Source: UBA5436 sp050951845
Lineage (GTDB): Bacteria > Bacillota > Clostridia > Saccharofermentanales > DTU023
Length of the DNA: 64,000 nucleotides
Direction of reading: 5' to 3'
NCBI GenBank assembly: GCA_050951845.1
Contig: JBMNJV010000004.1
Span: 62,001 to 126,000 of the forward strand
In this document: positions 62,755 to 64,000 of the stretch, one piece after another
Position numbering within the stretch: position 1 is the stretch's first letter
How the letters are laid out: each line of letters begins with the position of its first letter
Translations under genes and position numbers: made by a program
Notes under the pieces: generated by a model
Database searches by the model: none
What the model saw: only the letters and a program-made list of their open reading frames with translations
Told to the model about the DNA's origin: nothing

Positions 62755-64000
62755 ATGAACTTAGCGAGTGAAAAAGTATTACGCGGACCTGAGAGAGCAC
62801 CTAATCGCAGTTTGTTCTATGCATTGGGTTATAGCGAAGAGCAATTACAACGTCCGTTGATCGGAGTTGTCAGTGCGTACAGTGAAATAGTCCCCGGTCA
62901 CATGAACCTTGATAAATTAACCCAAAGTGTTAAAACCGGAGTTTTGATGAATGGCGGTACTCCTATCATGATTCCTTCGATCGGTGTTTGTGACGGAATT
63001 GCGATGGGGCATCAGGGAATGAAATATTCTTTGCCGAGCAGGGAATTGATTGCCGACAGTGTAGAATCGATGGCGATTGCTCATGGTATCGATGCTCTGG
63101 TGTTAATTCCGAACTGCGACAAAATAGTTCCCGGAATGATCATGGGAGCTCTGAGACTGAATTTACCGACTGTTTTAGTCAGCGGCGGTCCGATGTTGGC
63201 AGGTCAGAACGACAAAGGTTCACTCAGCCTGTCTTCATTGTTTGAGGCAGTCGGCAGCTATAAAGCAAATATGATTACGGCGGAAGAACTGTTGGAATGT
63301 GAACAGTCGGCATGTCCGAGTTGCGGCAGTTGTGCCGGCATGTATACGGCCAATTCGATGAATTGTCTGAGTGAAGCAATCGGTTTGGCCTTACCGGGCA
63401 ACGGAACAATACCTGAACCTTTTTCAGCCAGACAGCGTTTGGCAAAAGAAACCGGCATGATGATTATGGAATTGTTGCGTAAAGATATTCGGATCAAAGA
63501 TATTATTACTGCAGATTCGGTACGTAATGCAATTGCATCGGACATGGCATTGGGTTGTTCGACGAATACGGTATTACATCTTTTGGCAATCGCGACAGAA
63601 GCAGGAATTGAAGTAGACTTGAATATTTTTAATGAATTAAGTGAAAAGATTCCCAATCTTTGTCATTTGGCACCGGCAGGCCCGACTCATATGGAAGATT
63701 TATATTTTGCCGGCGGGGTAGGTGCCGTTCTTAAAGAATTGGCGAAAAAAGATTTAATTAACACTGACTTATTGACTGTTACCACAAAGACAGTAGGTGA
63801 AAACATAGCCAATGTCAGAATTCGTGATAACGGTGCAATCAGGCCGATTGATAATCCTTACAGTAAAGTCGGCGGTCTTGCTATTTTATATGGTAATATT
63901 GCGGAAAAAGGAGCAGTAGTCAAACGCTCGGCTGTCGCACCTGAAATGTTAAAACATGAAGGTCCGGCCAGAGTATTCAACAGTGAAGATGATGCGATTG
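62755..64000 (+). CDS. ilvD: Dihydroxy-acid dehydratase, second copy, cut by window edge
   Basis: The first 415 codons of an IlvD that follows ilvBNC, the natural setting for valine/isoleucine synthesis. The C-terminal 140 or so residues lie beyond the window. PNCDKIVPGM and CPSCGSCAGMYTANS carry the cluster cysteines. It is almost identical to the copy at 47165 over long blocks but differs sharply in others, for example QNDKGSLSLSSLFEAV against QSTQGSISLSKVFEAV. The ATG at 62755 follows AAGGGGGG and marks the likely native start of both copies. Confidence 0.94.
   Translation, partial: MNLASEKVLRGPERAPNRSLFYALGYSEEQLQRPLIGVVSAYSEIVPGHMNLDKLTQSVKTGVLMNGGTPIMIPSIGVCDGIAMGHQGMKYSLPSRELIADSVESMAIAHGIDALVLIPNCDKIVPGMIMGALRLNLPTVLVSGGPMLAGQNDKGSLSLSSLFEAVGSYKANMITAEELLECEQSACPSCGSCAGMYTANSMNCLSEAIGLALPGNGTIPEPFSARQRLAKETGMMIMELLRKDIRIKDIITADSVRNAIASDMALGCSTNTVLHLLAIATEAGIEVDLNIFNELSEKIPNLCHLAPAGPTHMEDLYFAGGVGAVLKELAKKDLINTDLLTVTTKTVGENIANVRIRDNGAIRPIDNPYSKVGGLAILYGNIAEKGAVVKRSAVAPEMLKHEGPARVFNSEDDAI

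Overview
The window looks like chromosomal DNA of a low-GC, Gram-positive anaerobe (Bacillota, most likely class Clostridia). Support comes from an L20-type attenuator leader before infC-rpmI-rplT, a T-box leader before leuA, a YhaO/YhaN pair, a DUF975 membrane protein, a bifunctional AdhE, and strong Shine-Dalgarno sites with some TTG and GTG starts. Nearly all genes lie on the + strand; only transketolase (cut by the left edge) and one AraC-type regulator are on the minus strand. The genus cannot be read from the sequence.

Layout. 1-5.6 kb: tkt (partial) and the YhaO/YhaN nuclease pair. 5.8-10.8 kb: a cation module of a CorC/HlyC-type CBS protein, a P-type Ca2+-ATPase and an MgtC-like protein whose ribosome-binding site lies in a strong dyad. 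11-14.7 kb: TrpB2, nagA and nagB. 14.8-16.3 kb: infC (AUC start), rpmI and rplT behind an attenuator. 16.4-36.3 kb: AraC regulator, SpoU methyltransferase, uvrA, a ClpE-like ATPase, DUF975 and NfeD-like proteins, radical-SAM/B12 proteins, pgi, a divergent SASA-type esterase and valS. 36.4-39 kb: two nearly identical class II aldolase genes, each with its own promoter, separated by a patchwork that holds a 106-bp dispersed repeat and a scrap of pgi.

39.1-48.9 kb is the most unusual part. A FadR-type GntR regulator is followed by one operon: a ribose-type ABC sugar importer, a transaldolase-family protein, a UlaG-type lactonase, a beta-keto-acid cleavage enzyme (BKACE) and a second ilvD. The same TGGTAATACCA palindrome precedes the regulator and the operon, and in front of the operon it sits inside a perfect 31-bp dyad. 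I read this as an inducible pathway for an unidentified sugar acid or lactone.

49-52.7 kb: adhE with a small APH-fold kinase gene, behind a promoter overlapped by two LacI/CcpA-type palindromes with a third upstream. 53.3-64 kb: branched-chain amino-acid synthesis, with leuACDB under a leucine (CUC) T-box, an orphan ABC ATPase, ilvBNC and a second ilvD cut by the right edge. The two ilvD copies alternate near-identical and diverged blocks, which suggests gene conversion.
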